From: Nitrospira sp.
GTDB taxonomy: Bacteria; Nitrospirota; Nitrospiria; Nitrospirales; Nitrospiraceae
NCBI GenBank assembly: GCA_030123625.1
Contig: CP126121.1
Coordinates: forward strand, 4,627,676-4,691,675
Reading direction: 5' to 3'
DNA length: 64,000 nt
Below are positions 17,471 through 28,134 of the stretch, piece by piece. The position numbers and the translations under genes were made by a program. The notes beneath the pieces were generated by a model. The model made no database searches. It worked only from the letters and a program-made list of their open reading frames with translations, and was not told the origin of the DNA. How positions within the stretch are numbered: position 1 is the first letter of the stretch; each line of letters starts with the position of its first letter.

Positions 17471-18310
17471 TCAAATTGGTAGGCCTTTAGATTTCCGGTG
17501 CAACTCCTTCATTTTCACGACAATCATGTATTCATAGATTGATAATAGCTGACAATACGTAAAGCCTGCGGCTCCGTCAAGCAAACCAAGCTTAAAGATA
17601 TACATATAAAGGAAGCGCAGTACCGGACGGAACGGCATTCTGTAAGAAATTGATTTCAAGGTGCGTCGATTTCGAACAGGATCACGATAAGCAAGCAGCC
17701 CGCCCCAATCTATCGTACCTGATCGGAGCTCCCGGATGTCCTCAATCGCCTCAAGTTCGGCATACCGCACATGCTTTCGGAGCCACTCCCCTATCCCTTT
17801 ATTAAAGCTTTGGTGCTCGAGATGTCCTTTGAGTTCGCCAATCTCGCCACGCACCGTCGGATATTCATGGACAGACCTTGGCTCATAACGAATGCTCTCC
17901 GGCCTGTAAAACCGAATAAACCATGATGGATACAAAGTTGAATGCCTGATCCATTGCCCCATGAAGTAATCTTTACGACGCATTCGGTATGCGTTTACAG
18001 TATTTGTCGGCATAGCCGCAATCGTTTGAATTTCGCTGATCAGTTGCTCATCGGGAATCTCGTCGGCATCGAGTGCCAATACCCAAGAGTGCATATACTC
18101 TATCCCTACGCGGGCAGCTTCCCTCTGGGTCCCGTAATTGTCAAAACGTCTTTGTAATACACGCGCGCCTCGTAATTTGGCAATTTCTACGGTTCTGTCA
18201 TTGCTGTAAGAGTCGAAAATAACGATATCGTCACACCAGTGGAGTGAATCCAAACATCTAGGCAAGTTGACTTCCTCATTAAGCGTAAGAATCAGAACGG
18301 AAACATTCAT
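17471..18310 (-). CDS. GT2-family glycosyltransferase
   Basis: A 279-residue GT-A enzyme starting at the ATG 18310 (MNVSVLILTLNEEVNLPRCL); the open frame continues 8 codons upstream but without support. Family signs are the nucleotide-binding start, VIFDSYSNDRT, and the metal-binding DXD-like WVLALDADEIPDE. The C-terminal RNRRTLKSISYRMPFRPVLR plus a hydrophobic stretch resemble WaaE/KdtX-like transferases. It would add one sugar to the lipid-linked repeat unit on the cytoplasmic side. Stop and next start are adjacent, indicating a tight operon. Confidence 0.85.
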   Translation of the reverse strand: MNVSVLILTLNEEVNLPRCLDSLHWCDDIVIFDSYSNDRTVEIAKLRGARVLQRRFDNYGTQREAARVGIEYMHSWVLALDADEIPDEQLISEIQTIAAMPTNTVNAYRMRRKDYFMGQWIRHSTLYPSWFIRFYRPESIRYEPRSVHEYPTVRGEIGELKGHLEHQSFNKGIGEWLRKHVRYAELEAIEDIRELRSGTIDWGGLLAYRDPVRNRRTLKSISYRMPFRPVLRFLYMYIFKLGLLDGAAGFTYCQLLSIYEYMIVVKMKELHRKSKGLPI

Positions 18311-18334
18311 GGTCGATTTCTCTACCAACTGCAA

Positions 18335-18619
18335 TCATAGGTTTGGCGAGAATGAGAATTTGTCCGACGCATGAGAGCGCAATATCAATGAACCTAGCTT
18401 CATTAAGAAGTTTCTCCAGTTTGGGAAACCAGCCTTAATATCGCCGTGACTCCCCAATGCATTGAAATGATCATCTGGAGTCCGGTCAGCATCATGGTTA
18501 AGTGTCCAAGTATCCATGATAGGAAGTCGAAGATAGGAAGTCGAAATCCATCCCATTCTGAGGTGTCGCCCTGATGATGTCGAAGCCGCGTTGGGATAAC
18601 ATATTAGCAACCGATCCAT
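18335..18619 (-). CDS. Unrecognised ORF, possibly a gene remnant
   Basis: 94 codons between the acetyltransferase and GT2 genes. I recognise no family. The end (DRTPDDHFNALGSHGDIKAG and a hydrophobic patch) vaguely recalls the end of SGNH-type esterases, but that is weak. A 14-bp direct repeat (GATAGGAAGTCGAA, two copies) lies inside the frame near 18528-18555, and there is no clear ribosome site. It may be a decayed remnant of an EPS gene. Confidence 0.2.
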   Translation of the reverse strand: MDRLLICYPNAASTSSGRHLRMGWISTSYLRLPIMDTWTLNHDADRTPDDHFNALGSHGDIKAGFPNWRNFLMKLGSLILRSHASDKFSFSPNL

Positions 18620-18743
18620 TACCGCAATCCACTCACATATTTCTGACGAGAGAGCGATGGGAACCGAAAGTTCAGCACTGTGGGCAGCAGATAATCATGG
18701 GAGACATTCAATTCGTCATTTTCATATTGGAAACCACAAGTCG

Positions 18744-19298
18744 TTACTCATGATTGGTTATTACGTTCCGTTCTCGGATCGTCTGAAGTGGATTGCCGGC
18801 AACGACTGTCCAGGAATCAACATTTTTAAAAACACTGGACCTGGCACCCACGACAGCGCCTTCTCCTATAGATACGCCAGGACCCACAAATACGTCTGCC
18901 GCAATCCAAACATTTGCGCCGAGAATAATTGGAGCTGTAACCAGGGGCATATTTAGATCCGTATAGTCATGACTTGCCGTACAGAGATAACTATATTGAC
19001 TCACGGTAGATCGCGGCCCTATTGTAATCTTGTCCACCGAATATAGATTAGTATGGTCGCCTAAACAGCTATGATCTCCCATTTCTAAGTTCCACGGAGC
19101 CCACACTTTTGAAGAGGGGTAGGGGTGGACTCCCTTACCAATCTTTGCCCCACACAGCCGAAGAAGAACCCGACGCCAACCGTGAAGTAATCGAGGTGTC
19201 GGTCGATAAAGCAGAATCCATACCACACTCCACAGAATTCGGCCCAGCTTGTTGTAGAAAGTGTGTGGACTTGCATAGGGTGATGAACGGGGTAACAT
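18744..19298 (-). CDS. WcaF-like left-handed beta-helix acetyltransferase
   Basis: A 184-residue protein if translated from the ATG at 19298 (MLPRSSPYASPHTFYNKLGR); the open frame extends 55 codons further upstream but that part looks non-coding. It has an N-terminal hydrophobic segment (ILWSVVWILLYRPTP), then hexapeptide repeats of a left-handed beta helix (KIGKGVHPYPSSKV, TIGPRSTVSQYSYL, PIILGANVWIAADVFVGPGV, SIGEGAVVGARSSVF). The catalytic-type His of CTASHDYTD is present. WcaF/WcaB-type enzymes O-acetylate sugars of the polymer from acetyl-CoA. It lies in the sugar-assembly operon upstream of GT2. Confidence 0.85.
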   Translation of the reverse strand: MLPRSSPYASPHTFYNKLGRILWSVVWILLYRPTPRLLHGWRRVLLRLCGAKIGKGVHPYPSSKVWAPWNLEMGDHSCLGDHTNLYSVDKITIGPRSTVSQYSYLCTASHDYTDLNMPLVTAPIILGANVWIAADVFVGPGVSIGEGAVVGARSSVFKNVDSWTVVAGNPLQTIRERNVITNHE

Positions 19299-19674
19299 CT
19301 GTGAAGGTTCTGCTCTGATAGCGCGAGATCCCTCCGGGATGCAGATTCTCCCTCCTGAACGTGGCACCCTAGAGTTCAAGATGCAGGTGTCCGTTGTCCT
19401 GCTTCCCCTGACGCCGGATATACCGGCGGATGATCGTTGATATCCACTGTACTCACATGCCAATCATATTCCCGAATACATCGCTCACTTCCAGTATACT
19501 TTATCCAAAAACTAAACCCGTCTCACTAGGCAGGACTCGTACTCTATCTCATGATTTCCATTACAAAACTGAGCCGTCTCTCCAAATGATTATGTGAGCG
19601 TGACCCTCGGACTTTACTCATTCCCCCGCGCTTCCAATCGGGGCATACCCGTGTGTTCCATGAGCAATAGGCAA
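19299..19674. other. Gene-poor gap before IS110 copy 1
   Basis: About 375 bp without a convincing gene, promoter or terminator. The reverse frame that stays open to 19463 is an upstream extension of the acetyltransferase and is rich in Arg, Ser and Gly without any motif. Confidence 0.5.
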
Positions 19675-20796
<1,122 letters not shown>

Positions 20797-20872
20797 CAAC
20801 ACAGTCGCTTATTCATGAATATGCCAGCAATGCAGCGGCCAAGTCTCATCAAAACCGATTTTGAGATAGGTT

Positions 20873-22036
20873 CTAGTCAACAACGCAATCAGGCTTTGCA
20901 CCAACGCCGAGTATCCATCTGTATACCGAGTACATTTGTCGGGCTATATTGGACCAGGTGAAACGAGCGTTTACTAGTTCTCTACCCCGCTTCCCCATTG
21001 CCCTCCGTGCTTCGTCCTCCATGTCAAACAGTTGAGCCAGACCATCCGCTATCGTAGTAGAGTCATTTCCAATTTGGATCCCTGCTCCCACTTCAAACGC
21101 TTCAGGAAGGTTGCATTCCGGAGTGATTAACACCGGCAATCCGTGTGACCATGCTTCCAACACAGCCATTGGAAGTCCCTCACTCAACGACGGTAAAATA
21201 AAAGCCTGTGCTGCAGAAAATGTGGCATCCTTTTCAGCCCCGTACTGAGGCCCAGAAAAACGTACGCTTCCGTCAACGCCCAGTTGATATGCTAGTTCTT
21301 TCAACTCAGCTTGATGCCCGTTTTGATCCCAACCGGTGATAGTAAGTTTCCACCTCCTAACATTGTTGTTTCCCCGCCGACAAATCTCCTGCCAGGCGTA
21401 AAGAAGAGTTCGCAGATTTTTCTTGGGGTGTAACCTGCCAACATAAAGCAGTTCCATTTCATCGGTGGATGTTCCTGGCTTGCAAGATGCTGTGTCCGAG
21501 ATTAGATCAACTCCGTTCGGTACCACACATATAGGATTGCTTAGACCATACTCTCGAATTGATCGCGCTTCAGATCGAGAAACCGCATGGATACAAGCTG
21601 CTCCACGCAGATGAGTTTCCTCATAGAAAAATTTTGCAAGTCGTTTTTTCCATGCACTATTCCGTAAGGCCCATGGATCTAACATACCGTGCGGCGAAAT
21701 GATGTATGGACAGTGTCGCCTCTTGCTCAACTGAAGGTTTGCTAATGATGGATACATCCAGAGCCCATGGACATGCACAAGATCCAGCTTAGTTGCCTGC
21801 AAGGCCTGGAACAGGTCCGGCGAATATCCGAAACTCACAGGACCTTTCACTGTGAAGGTACAGGTCGTCAACGGCTTCCACGAGTGAGCATCTTTTGATG
21901 AACGTGCATCGTCTAAACCAAAAACTTGGATATTTGCTTGAAAAATATCATGGAGAGCTTTGCATTGTCCTAGCATTGCCGCAAAAATTCCACCAGCCGA
22001 GCTCGAAATTGATGCAGCGAGGATACCAAGCTTCAT
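20873..22036 (-). CDS. GT4-family glycosyltransferase
   Basis: A 387-residue GT-B enzyme: acceptor domain from MKLGILAASISSSAGG, a His-rich loop (DLVHVHGLWMYPS), YIISPHGMLDPWAL, then a donor domain with ELLYVGRLHPKKNLRTLL and the E-x7-E motif (EGLPMAVLE) near residue 290. It is predicted to add one sugar to the lipid-linked repeat unit in the cytoplasm. It ends 58 nt from IS110 copy 1 and follows the FkbM methyltransferase gene by 15 nt. Sugar specificity is unknown. Confidence 0.87.
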   Translation of the reverse strand: MKLGILAASISSSAGGIFAAMLGQCKALHDIFQANIQVFGLDDARSSKDAHSWKPLTTCTFTVKGPVSFGYSPDLFQALQATKLDLVHVHGLWMYPSLANLQLSKRRHCPYIISPHGMLDPWALRNSAWKKRLAKFFYEETHLRGAACIHAVSRSEARSIREYGLSNPICVVPNGVDLISDTASCKPGTSTDEMELLYVGRLHPKKNLRTLLYAWQEICRRGNNNVRRWKLTITGWDQNGHQAELKELAYQLGVDGSVRFSGPQYGAEKDATFSAAQAFILPSLSEGLPMAVLEAWSHGLPVLITPECNLPEAFEVGAGIQIGNDSTTIADGLAQLFDMEDEARRAMGKRGRELVNARFTWSNIARQMYSVYRWILGVGAKPDCVVD

Positions 22037-22051
22037 TGGTCCATTTTGAAT

Positions 22052-22870
22052 CTACACTGCCGAAATGGCAACAGAACTAGTTTGAGATTCCACTTCTCTA
22101 ACAAAAGTCACATTCCACTGATCAAAGTGAGTAGCAAGATAACCAACTTTCTTTAGTTTTAAGATCGCCTGGATAATCCGCTCAAAGTACTTCTGATCCT
22201 GATGCGTGTGCCCTTCGTCAAACTCAACGCAAATGATTCGGGGAAAAATTCTATCGGTGAGTAACGAGTCCAGAACCTTGTACTCCGCACCTTCTATGTC
22301 GAGCTTCAGTAAGCTAATCGCCGGATGACTCAGCTCGACCATTACTTGTTTCACGGTTCGACACTCAGCTTCAAAAAATTCATGGGTCTTCTGAAGATTG
22401 ACCAGCGAATGGGAGACATGATCGCGATTTTTTGGCGCGTAAAACCGCATAGTTTTACGCTCGTCCCAGAGGCCGTATGGATAGAAATGGAGATGAGATA
22501 ACACTTTTGCATTAGCGTCATACTGAGTAGAATCACCATCTACAAGGGTGTTTTCCCCAATTGACGTATTCCTCTTCAGTCGCTCAATATGCTGACTGGC
22601 TCTTGGTGTTGGGTCGAACGTGTAGACCTCACACCCATATCGATTAATCAATTCGATATCAAAACTGATGTCTTCCCCGGCTCCGACGCAGTAACAGATT
22701 GATGCTACATCGAGAAGCATAACGGGCACATGCCATCCACCATATCTTGTTCCAAGCTTCTCATGGACAAAGGAGGACCGGTCTCGATAAGACAGGAGTC
22801 TATATTGATCCAGTTTATATCCCACTTTTGACAGAAAAGGCCTCAGCATTTGGTGATCTCCGACATCCAT
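22052..22870 (-). CDS. FkbM-family methyltransferase
   Basis: A 272-residue SAM-dependent O-methyltransferase. It shows ICYCVGAGEDISFDIELI (motif I-like), VYTFDPTPRA (acidic ribose-binding strand), and the family mark LLKLDIEGAEYKVLDSLL, followed by IICVEFDEGHTHQD. FkbM-type enzymes in polysaccharide loci usually methylate a sugar hydroxyl. It starts 6 nt after the preceding glycosyltransferase gene and is followed by another, so it is part of the assembly operon. Confidence 0.85.
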   Translation of the reverse strand: MDVGDHQMLRPFLSKVGYKLDQYRLLSYRDRSSFVHEKLGTRYGGWHVPVMLLDVASICYCVGAGEDISFDIELINRYGCEVYTFDPTPRASQHIERLKRNTSIGENTLVDGDSTQYDANAKVLSHLHFYPYGLWDERKTMRFYAPKNRDHVSHSLVNLQKTHEFFEAECRTVKQVMVELSHPAISLLKLDIEGAEYKVLDSLLTDRIFPRIICVEFDEGHTHQDQKYFERIIQAILKLKKVGYLATHFDQWNVTFVREVESQTSSVAISAV

Positions 22871-22876
22871 CCGTCA

Positions 22877-24082
22877 TTACGGTATAGTCGCTAATAGGCT
22901 CCCCCCTGTGATATTGGGAGGCAGAGCCCTCATGCGAGCAGCCGCATGAACCGCTTTTAGAAAACGCTGAACCATGGAGTCGAGTGAAAACTCCCTCGTG
23001 GCGGTCTGAGTGGCACTTCGAGACATCCGCCTGCGCAAACTTTCGTCTGCCGAAAGAACCTGCATTTTTCGAAATAAATCGTCTCTGTTGTTTTCGTCGA
23101 ATAACAGACCATTGTGGCCATCACTCAAAGCAACAATCTCAGGGGATTGATTCAACATATTACTATGAGTAACCACGGGAAGACCGTAACCCATTGCATG
23201 CAGGATACTAAGACCGATATAGCCTGGATATACAAAGCATTTGGCAGTTAAAAACCAAGGCGCCATCATCTGTTGATCATAGAGCTCACCCAACCAACGA
23301 ATGGAGTGTACTAGCTGAAATCGCTGAGCAAGATCCTTTAGCCGTTCTCTTTCCTCGCCGTCTCCAATAATAACCAGGAGAGCGCCTTTATCCTTCTTCA
23401 AATAGGCGGCGAAAGCTTCGATCGCCAAGTCTACTTGCGCCTTCTTCGAAAGGCGCCCACAGAAAAGAAATACCGGCCTTCCCACTAGAGTCTCTTGTAC
23501 TTGAAAAGCAGCCAGGCGTTCTGGAGTCCATTCCCTCATGGCTCTTTGTATCGGCCCCTGATCAATCGAATTATTAATGGCAAACACTCGATCCGGAGAA
23601 AATCCCATACCCAAATATTCCTCGCGCTCACGGTCGGTGTAGAGAAGAATGCTGTCGGCCCACTGCATGATAAATCGTCGGATCATGCCGGTGAAGTGCT
23701 GTTGGCTTGGCATGGTTCCAATCCCCCACCAAACGGTTGCTATACCTCGACGCTTTGCTCTCCAAATTAAAGGATAATTACTCAAAAACCTCGGATTTCC
23801 ACACACAACCAGTACATCCCCTCGCCTCAACCGCTCTTCGAGACGCAGTCCCTTCTGCCAGAGCACACGGTGGTTAAGATAACCTATACAAGGATGATTC
23901 AGATTAATAAACGGATGATCTACCGAAGCCGACCTCAGGCTCTGGCTTCCAGAGAGCATAGCACTGGCAAAGACTTGAATGTTGCACTGACCACTACGGG
24001 CGAGCGCTTCAAAGAACGGCACTCGATATTCGGGAACAAGTGGCTGAACTATTTGAACATTTATCATCGTTAAACAGATCAC
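22877..24082 (-). CDS. GT4-family glycosyltransferase with altered E-x7-E motif
   Basis: A 401-residue GT-B enzyme: INVQIVQPLVPEYRVPFFEA at the N-terminus and a donor domain with VFLFCGRLSKKAQVDLAIEA, LLVIIGDGEERERL and YPGYIGLSILHAMGYGLPVV. In the last motif the two glutamates of the usual E-x7-E are replaced (Ile and His), which is seen in some GT4 subfamilies but may change activity. The track start is a GTG overlapping the previous stop (GTGA); an ATG at 24067 is equally possible, using GAGG further upstream. Confidence 0.82.
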   Translation of the reverse strand: MICLTMINVQIVQPLVPEYRVPFFEALARSGQCNIQVFASAMLSGSQSLRSASVDHPFINLNHPCIGYLNHRVLWQKGLRLEERLRRGDVLVVCGNPRFLSNYPLIWRAKRRGIATVWWGIGTMPSQQHFTGMIRRFIMQWADSILLYTDREREEYLGMGFSPDRVFAINNSIDQGPIQRAMREWTPERLAAFQVQETLVGRPVFLFCGRLSKKAQVDLAIEAFAAYLKKDKGALLVIIGDGEERERLKDLAQRFQLVHSIRWLGELYDQQMMAPWFLTAKCFVYPGYIGLSILHAMGYGLPVVTHSNMLNQSPEIVALSDGHNGLLFDENNRDDLFRKMQVLSADESLRRRMSRSATQTATREFSLDSMVQRFLKAVHAAARMRALPPNITGGSLLATIP

Positions 24083-25413
24083 CTCAAAATTTGATACCTA
24101 CACAATACGCCACTCGGAAGTGGGTCGACCGGTTTGCTCAAAGGTGCCTGAGTATCACCAGAATCTTTCAATTTGACATATTTTGCCAGAATGGTTGCGA
24201 ACATGAACGGTTCGAGATTGCCCAGCAAGCTTCCCTGTTTAAATGCCAGTACCAATGTATATAGGAACATTGCAACCAATGCGGCAAAGGGCGAACGCGC
24301 CATAGAATCTGTCTGAACCTGCCTGAAATATTTCGCTGCACTTTGCGCCGTCACATAAAGAATCGCCAGAAAAAGCACGAACCCGATAAGTCCTTCCTCT
24401 GCCAGTATTTCAAGCGGGACAAAATGAGGGTATATTCCAAGAATACGTGGATCATACGATGCCGAATTGCCAAGTCCAAACACAATCGTCTCTACCGAAT
24501 CGAACCAGAGTCGTACTAAGTACAATCCTTGATCAAACCTACCCGACATGGCACCTTCCATCGCCTGCCCACTCCATCGGTTTCCTCCAGCGTAGTAATT
24601 CTCTTGCTTAGCCCAGAACTCTTGAAGTGCCCAAAAGGTAATACCTGTCATAAAAAGAACCAAGGACGTCCAGACTACAAACTGTTTGACATTTTCCATT
24701 CGGCGGCTGATAGGCCAACACACCGCAGCAACGCCAATGACACCGAAAAGTTGCCCGCGACTTCCTGATCGAACAACCAAGAAAAGACACAGCCCAACGA
24801 CAAGCCACTTTGCCGCGTTCCAGACTCTTGAGAATGGCCATGGGTCCGTGAGGATAACGACCAGAGCAACCAGACCTGCCATCGCGGAAACCGCTAACGG
24901 ATTGCCTCGCCCATCTTCAAGCACGATCATTCGTGCTTCCCATGAGACAAAAAACAACAATAAAATCGTGAGCAATGCCCCAACAAGAATGAGAGCTTTG
25001 ACCGATGCGAGCAGCTCTCTCGTGTTGGAAATAATCAGAGGAGCGAATACCACAATTGTCAATACATATGGCCATCGGCTTTCCCAAATATTCAGACTTA
25101 TATCTGACCGAGGAGCCCAAATCGCTGAGGCAAAAGTGTAACTAAATAAGCCGAGCACAAGCCAACCTGCAGCGGGATAATTTGCCATCAGCAGTTCCCC
25201 TTTGAGTACTTTAAACGTCAGTCCCAGCGCTAGGATTCCTCCTATTACAAAATTGGTAAATGTTTGGTGCTGAGCAAAAAATGGATGCGAGGCCTGTCCC
25301 CATTGCTCCAGCCCGAACATGCACAGAACTCCAGCCAGCGCTATCGACGGATGCTTCCAGAGTGCGACAACCAGGCCTCCAACAATAGCCGAATAAGTTA
25401 CTAACCCGAGCAT
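24079..25413 (-). CDS. Wzy-like O-antigen polymerase/ligase
   Basis: A 444-residue polytopic membrane protein with about ten hydrophobic segments and a large loop (about 255-330) between late segments, typical of the Wzy_C/O-antigen ligase family. The Arg-rich patch VVRSGSRGQLFGVIGV and the loop with GNRWSGQAMEGAMSGRFDQG fit the family. It would polymerise lipid-linked repeat units on the periplasmic face after flipping by the Wzx protein encoded next to it (genes overlap by 13 nt). Polymerase is preferred over ligase by context. Confidence 0.8.
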   Translation of the reverse strand: MLGLVTYSAIVGGLVVALWKHPSIALAGVLCMFGLEQWGQASHPFFAQHQTFTNFVIGGILALGLTFKVLKGELLMANYPAAGWLVLGLFSYTFASAIWAPRSDISLNIWESRWPYVLTIVVFAPLIISNTRELLASVKALILVGALLTILLLFFVSWEARMIVLEDGRGNPLAVSAMAGLVALVVILTDPWPFSRVWNAAKWLVVGLCLFLVVRSGSRGQLFGVIGVAAVCWPISRRMENVKQFVVWTSLVLFMTGITFWALQEFWAKQENYYAGGNRWSGQAMEGAMSGRFDQGLYLVRLWFDSVETIVFGLGNSASYDPRILGIYPHFVPLEILAEEGLIGFVLFLAILYVTAQSAAKYFRQVQTDSMARSPFAALVAMFLYTLVLAFKQGSLLGNLEPFMFATILAKYVKLKDSGDTQAPLSKPVDPLPSGVLCRYQILR

Positions 25414-26942
25414 GGAATCCTTGGGATGCGTCGAAGAGCCAGGTTGATGACATCAGAAAAGCTCTCGCCCAAGAAGGCTTTTATCAAAGCTACATACGCT
25501 CCGCTGTAGATTACAAGTACAATGGCAACCTGCCAAAAACTTGTGATGTCGAGAGTCCCTAATATCGATAGTAGTAGACCAATTACAGTAGCCATGGCGC
25601 CAATACCCAATGTGGACATGATTGGACGAAATATGTCCTTTAACGGGGCTCTAATCTTCAACGCAGCTGCTCCGCAATAGAATAATCCAAACAAAAAGTT
25701 GTAGCCACTAACCACTGCCGCTATTGTTATGAGGCCACCACTCCAGGCACCAATTGCTCCAGCCAGTATCGTCCCCATCCCATCGAAAATGAAGAGAATC
25801 GAAACGACTTTCCACTCTCCACGCGCCTCAAGAATAGCCCGACACAAGGGTACAATCAAACGAACCGGCATGCTGAGTGAGAGGAGCTGGACGACCGGTA
25901 TGGCGCTATCCCATTTCCCTGCCCACAGCTGATGTATGAGCGCCTCAGCACTGATTAGGAGGGCAAAGCAGGCAAATGTTGAACCGACCGTCAGTAACCG
26001 GACCCCTTTCTTAAACATAGCCGTTTGCCGCACTGTATTTGTATTGAGAAACGAAAACGTGGGCATCATGACTGTATCGAGGCTGCTCGTAAATAATACA
26101 ACTAAGGCTAGACTGAGTTGGAAACCGAAAAAGTAGACTCCGAGCACCTCCTTACTCTGGAGAAGACTGACTGCAATATAGTCTCCATTGACTGTTAGGG
26201 CACTTGCGAGAGCGGTTAACATGACCCATCGAGTATCGAGTAGCACCTGGCGCAGGGTTGGCCAGGTCAGCACGTGATTTATCGGCCAACCGCCTACCCA
26301 ATGCCAACTAATGACTGTCTCAAATAACGGGACTAGAATCAGAGGAAGCACGAAGCTGAGTGGCCCTAGCCCCGCCCAGGCGAATAGAACCATCGATGCG
26401 TAGCGAAGAATAGTAGACCAAATCGTAAGCCTTGCACTCCTGGCAAACTCGAGATTGAACGACAGCCGGGCCTGGAAAATTGTGGCCGCTGAGCCGAGTG
26501 GTATAGATAGTCCAAGAAGCCACATCATTTGATTAAGGAGGGGACTCTCATATAAAGCTGACAAAAATGGAGCCGATATGGCTAAAAGGCCGAAGCTCAT
26601 CGTATTAAAGATAAGTGCGATTTTAAGGTAGATTGCAGCAAGCTCAGAATATTGTGCCCCCTTCTGAATCAAAAGTCGTTGTGTGCCACCATTCCTCAAT
26701 GCCATACCGATGGTTGACCAAGAAATGGCGATCGCGTATAGGGCAAAGTCTTCTGTTGAGAGGAGCCATCCAAGGACCAATTGCGCCCCGAAACTCGCTC
26801 CCTTGCTAATTCCTATCCCTAAGAGTGACCAAAGCATCCCGCTTGTCACCGTGTTGGCAAGCTGACGAATTGATTGCACCTCAGGACCTTCAGTTGCTTC
26901 TGTTTGGGGATCGGTTAGAAACTTCTGGATTTTACTCGTCAT
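25401..26942 (-). CDS. Wzx-type oligosaccharide flippase
   Basis: A 513-residue MOP-superfamily membrane protein with about 12-14 hydrophobic segments. The N-terminal region (TSGMLWSLLGIGISKGASFG, LGWLLSTEDFALYAIAISW) is characteristic of the polysaccharide biosynthesis protein family, as is the second half beginning KGVRLLTVGSTFACFALLIS. It would flip undecaprenyl-linked repeat units across the inner membrane. It is the first gene of the Wzx-Wzy-GT-FkbM-GT run; a decayed IS3 element lies directly upstream, so the promoter context has probably been altered. Confidence 0.87.
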   Translation of the reverse strand: MTSKIQKFLTDPQTEATEGPEVQSIRQLANTVTSGMLWSLLGIGISKGASFGAQLVLGWLLSTEDFALYAIAISWSTIGMALRNGGTQRLLIQKGAQYSELAAIYLKIALIFNTMSFGLLAISAPFLSALYESPLLNQMMWLLGLSIPLGSAATIFQARLSFNLEFARSARLTIWSTILRYASMVLFAWAGLGPLSFVLPLILVPLFETVISWHWVGGWPINHVLTWPTLRQVLLDTRWVMLTALASALTVNGDYIAVSLLQSKEVLGVYFFGFQLSLALVVLFTSSLDTVMMPTFSFLNTNTVRQTAMFKKGVRLLTVGSTFACFALLISAEALIHQLWAGKWDSAIPVVQLLSLSMPVRLIVPLCRAILEARGEWKVVSILFIFDGMGTILAGAIGAWSGGLITIAAVVSGYNFLFGLFYCGAAALKIRAPLKDIFRPIMSTLGIGAMATVIGLLLSILGTLDITSFWQVAIVLVIYSGAYVALIKAFLGESFSDVINLALRRIPRIPCSG

Positions 26943-27007
26943 AGTTCTTGGATGGATAATTGCGTACAGTCCTATGCCCTTGCAGTCGGATTTTCCACGG
27001 ACAGGTA

Positions 27008-28134
27008 AGCGTTAAGAATTTCTCCTCTGTACCTGAAAGGCCAGTCTCCGCCGTTGCCGCAGATTGTGCCAACGCTCGATATAGTCAAAGATAGCCGCTC
27101 GCGCTTCAACCCTAGTCTGGTACTGCCGGCGGTTCACCCGCTCTTATTTAAGGAGATTAAAGAACTTTCGGCTGCCGCGTCGTCGCATAACTGCCCTCCG
27201 CACTCATGCTGCAGGTAATGTGGTGCGCCGCTAAGAATTGCTGGTATTCGTCGGCGGTAAACTGACAGCCGCAATCGGAATGCAGAACGTGCGGTCAGGC
27301 CGCTGCCACACCGCCATCGACATCGCCTGCATGACTACTTGGCGATCTTGACGCGGATTCCTAGGCCAGCCCACCACCACATCCGAAACAAACTCATCAC
27401 GATGCAGAGATACAACAAGTTTTCAGCCGTGCGAATGTATGTGATGTCGATGCCCCATTGGTATTGGGTGCCATCGTCTGGAAATCTCGCTCGAGATGAT
27501 TGTGCACTCCCCATCTCTCGTTCCTGGAACCTTCGTCGCAGCGGCCGCTTCCACACACTGTACAACCGGGCCTTTCGCATTACGCGCGACCCGGTCGCAG
27601 CGCTCCTCAGTGTAGCAGAGCTCCTCACATATCCGTAGCCTGCCGACCAGGCATCACGCCTGGTATGCAAAGCATGCATGCCCTTCAAACGCGGCGCATT
27701 CTCCGCTGTGCGTGCCCTCGACGGGCCCGTCATCCACCGGAATCCCCGCTCCGGGAGACGCGCAAACACCGACACATCCATTGGATCGGAAATACCTCGC
27801 GGCACCGGTCAATCATCCCGATACTTCACCGCAATGCTCTCGTGAGAACACTACTGCTTCACGCAAAAAATCTCACTCTTTGGTCTTCCGGGCCAATTCC
27901 CGGCGAAGTTTGACCCAGCTTTTCATCTCGAGAGCGCCCACGGCCACAACGGCCTGATTGAGGAGCTGGCGTAACTCTCGCCGCCATCGGCACAACGCCT
28001 TTTCCCCGATGTCCAGCAAGGACGGGGATTTGACTTATCGTCAGTCCCGGCACATCGATCATGTCCACCGCTTCACGCTTGTACCCGGCTGAAAATCTCA
28101 TGAGGCCCTCCAGGCTTATTCTCAGCCTTGTCAA
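27008..28134 (-). pseudogene. Decayed IS3-family element (OrfA and OrfB)
   Basis: Reverse-strand pieces of OrfA (RFSAGYKREAVDMIDVPGLT, then WRRELRQLLNQ and LRRELARKTKE in shifted frames) are followed by OrfB pieces (SARTAENARLLKRMHALHTR in part, LYSVWKRPLRRRFQ, QWGIDITYIRTAENLLYLCI) and a C-terminal piece near 27040-27110 (FDYIERWHNLRQRRR). Frameshifts, stops and a missing middle make it inactive. It separates the Wzx gene from the next glycosyltransferase, whose last codons may derive from the IS end. Confidence 0.8.

Noticed and set aside
18744..19463. Full 239-codon version of the acetyltransferase frame
   Set aside because: The first 55 codons lack hexapeptide or membrane features and the ATG at 19298 matches the usual WcaF-like start.
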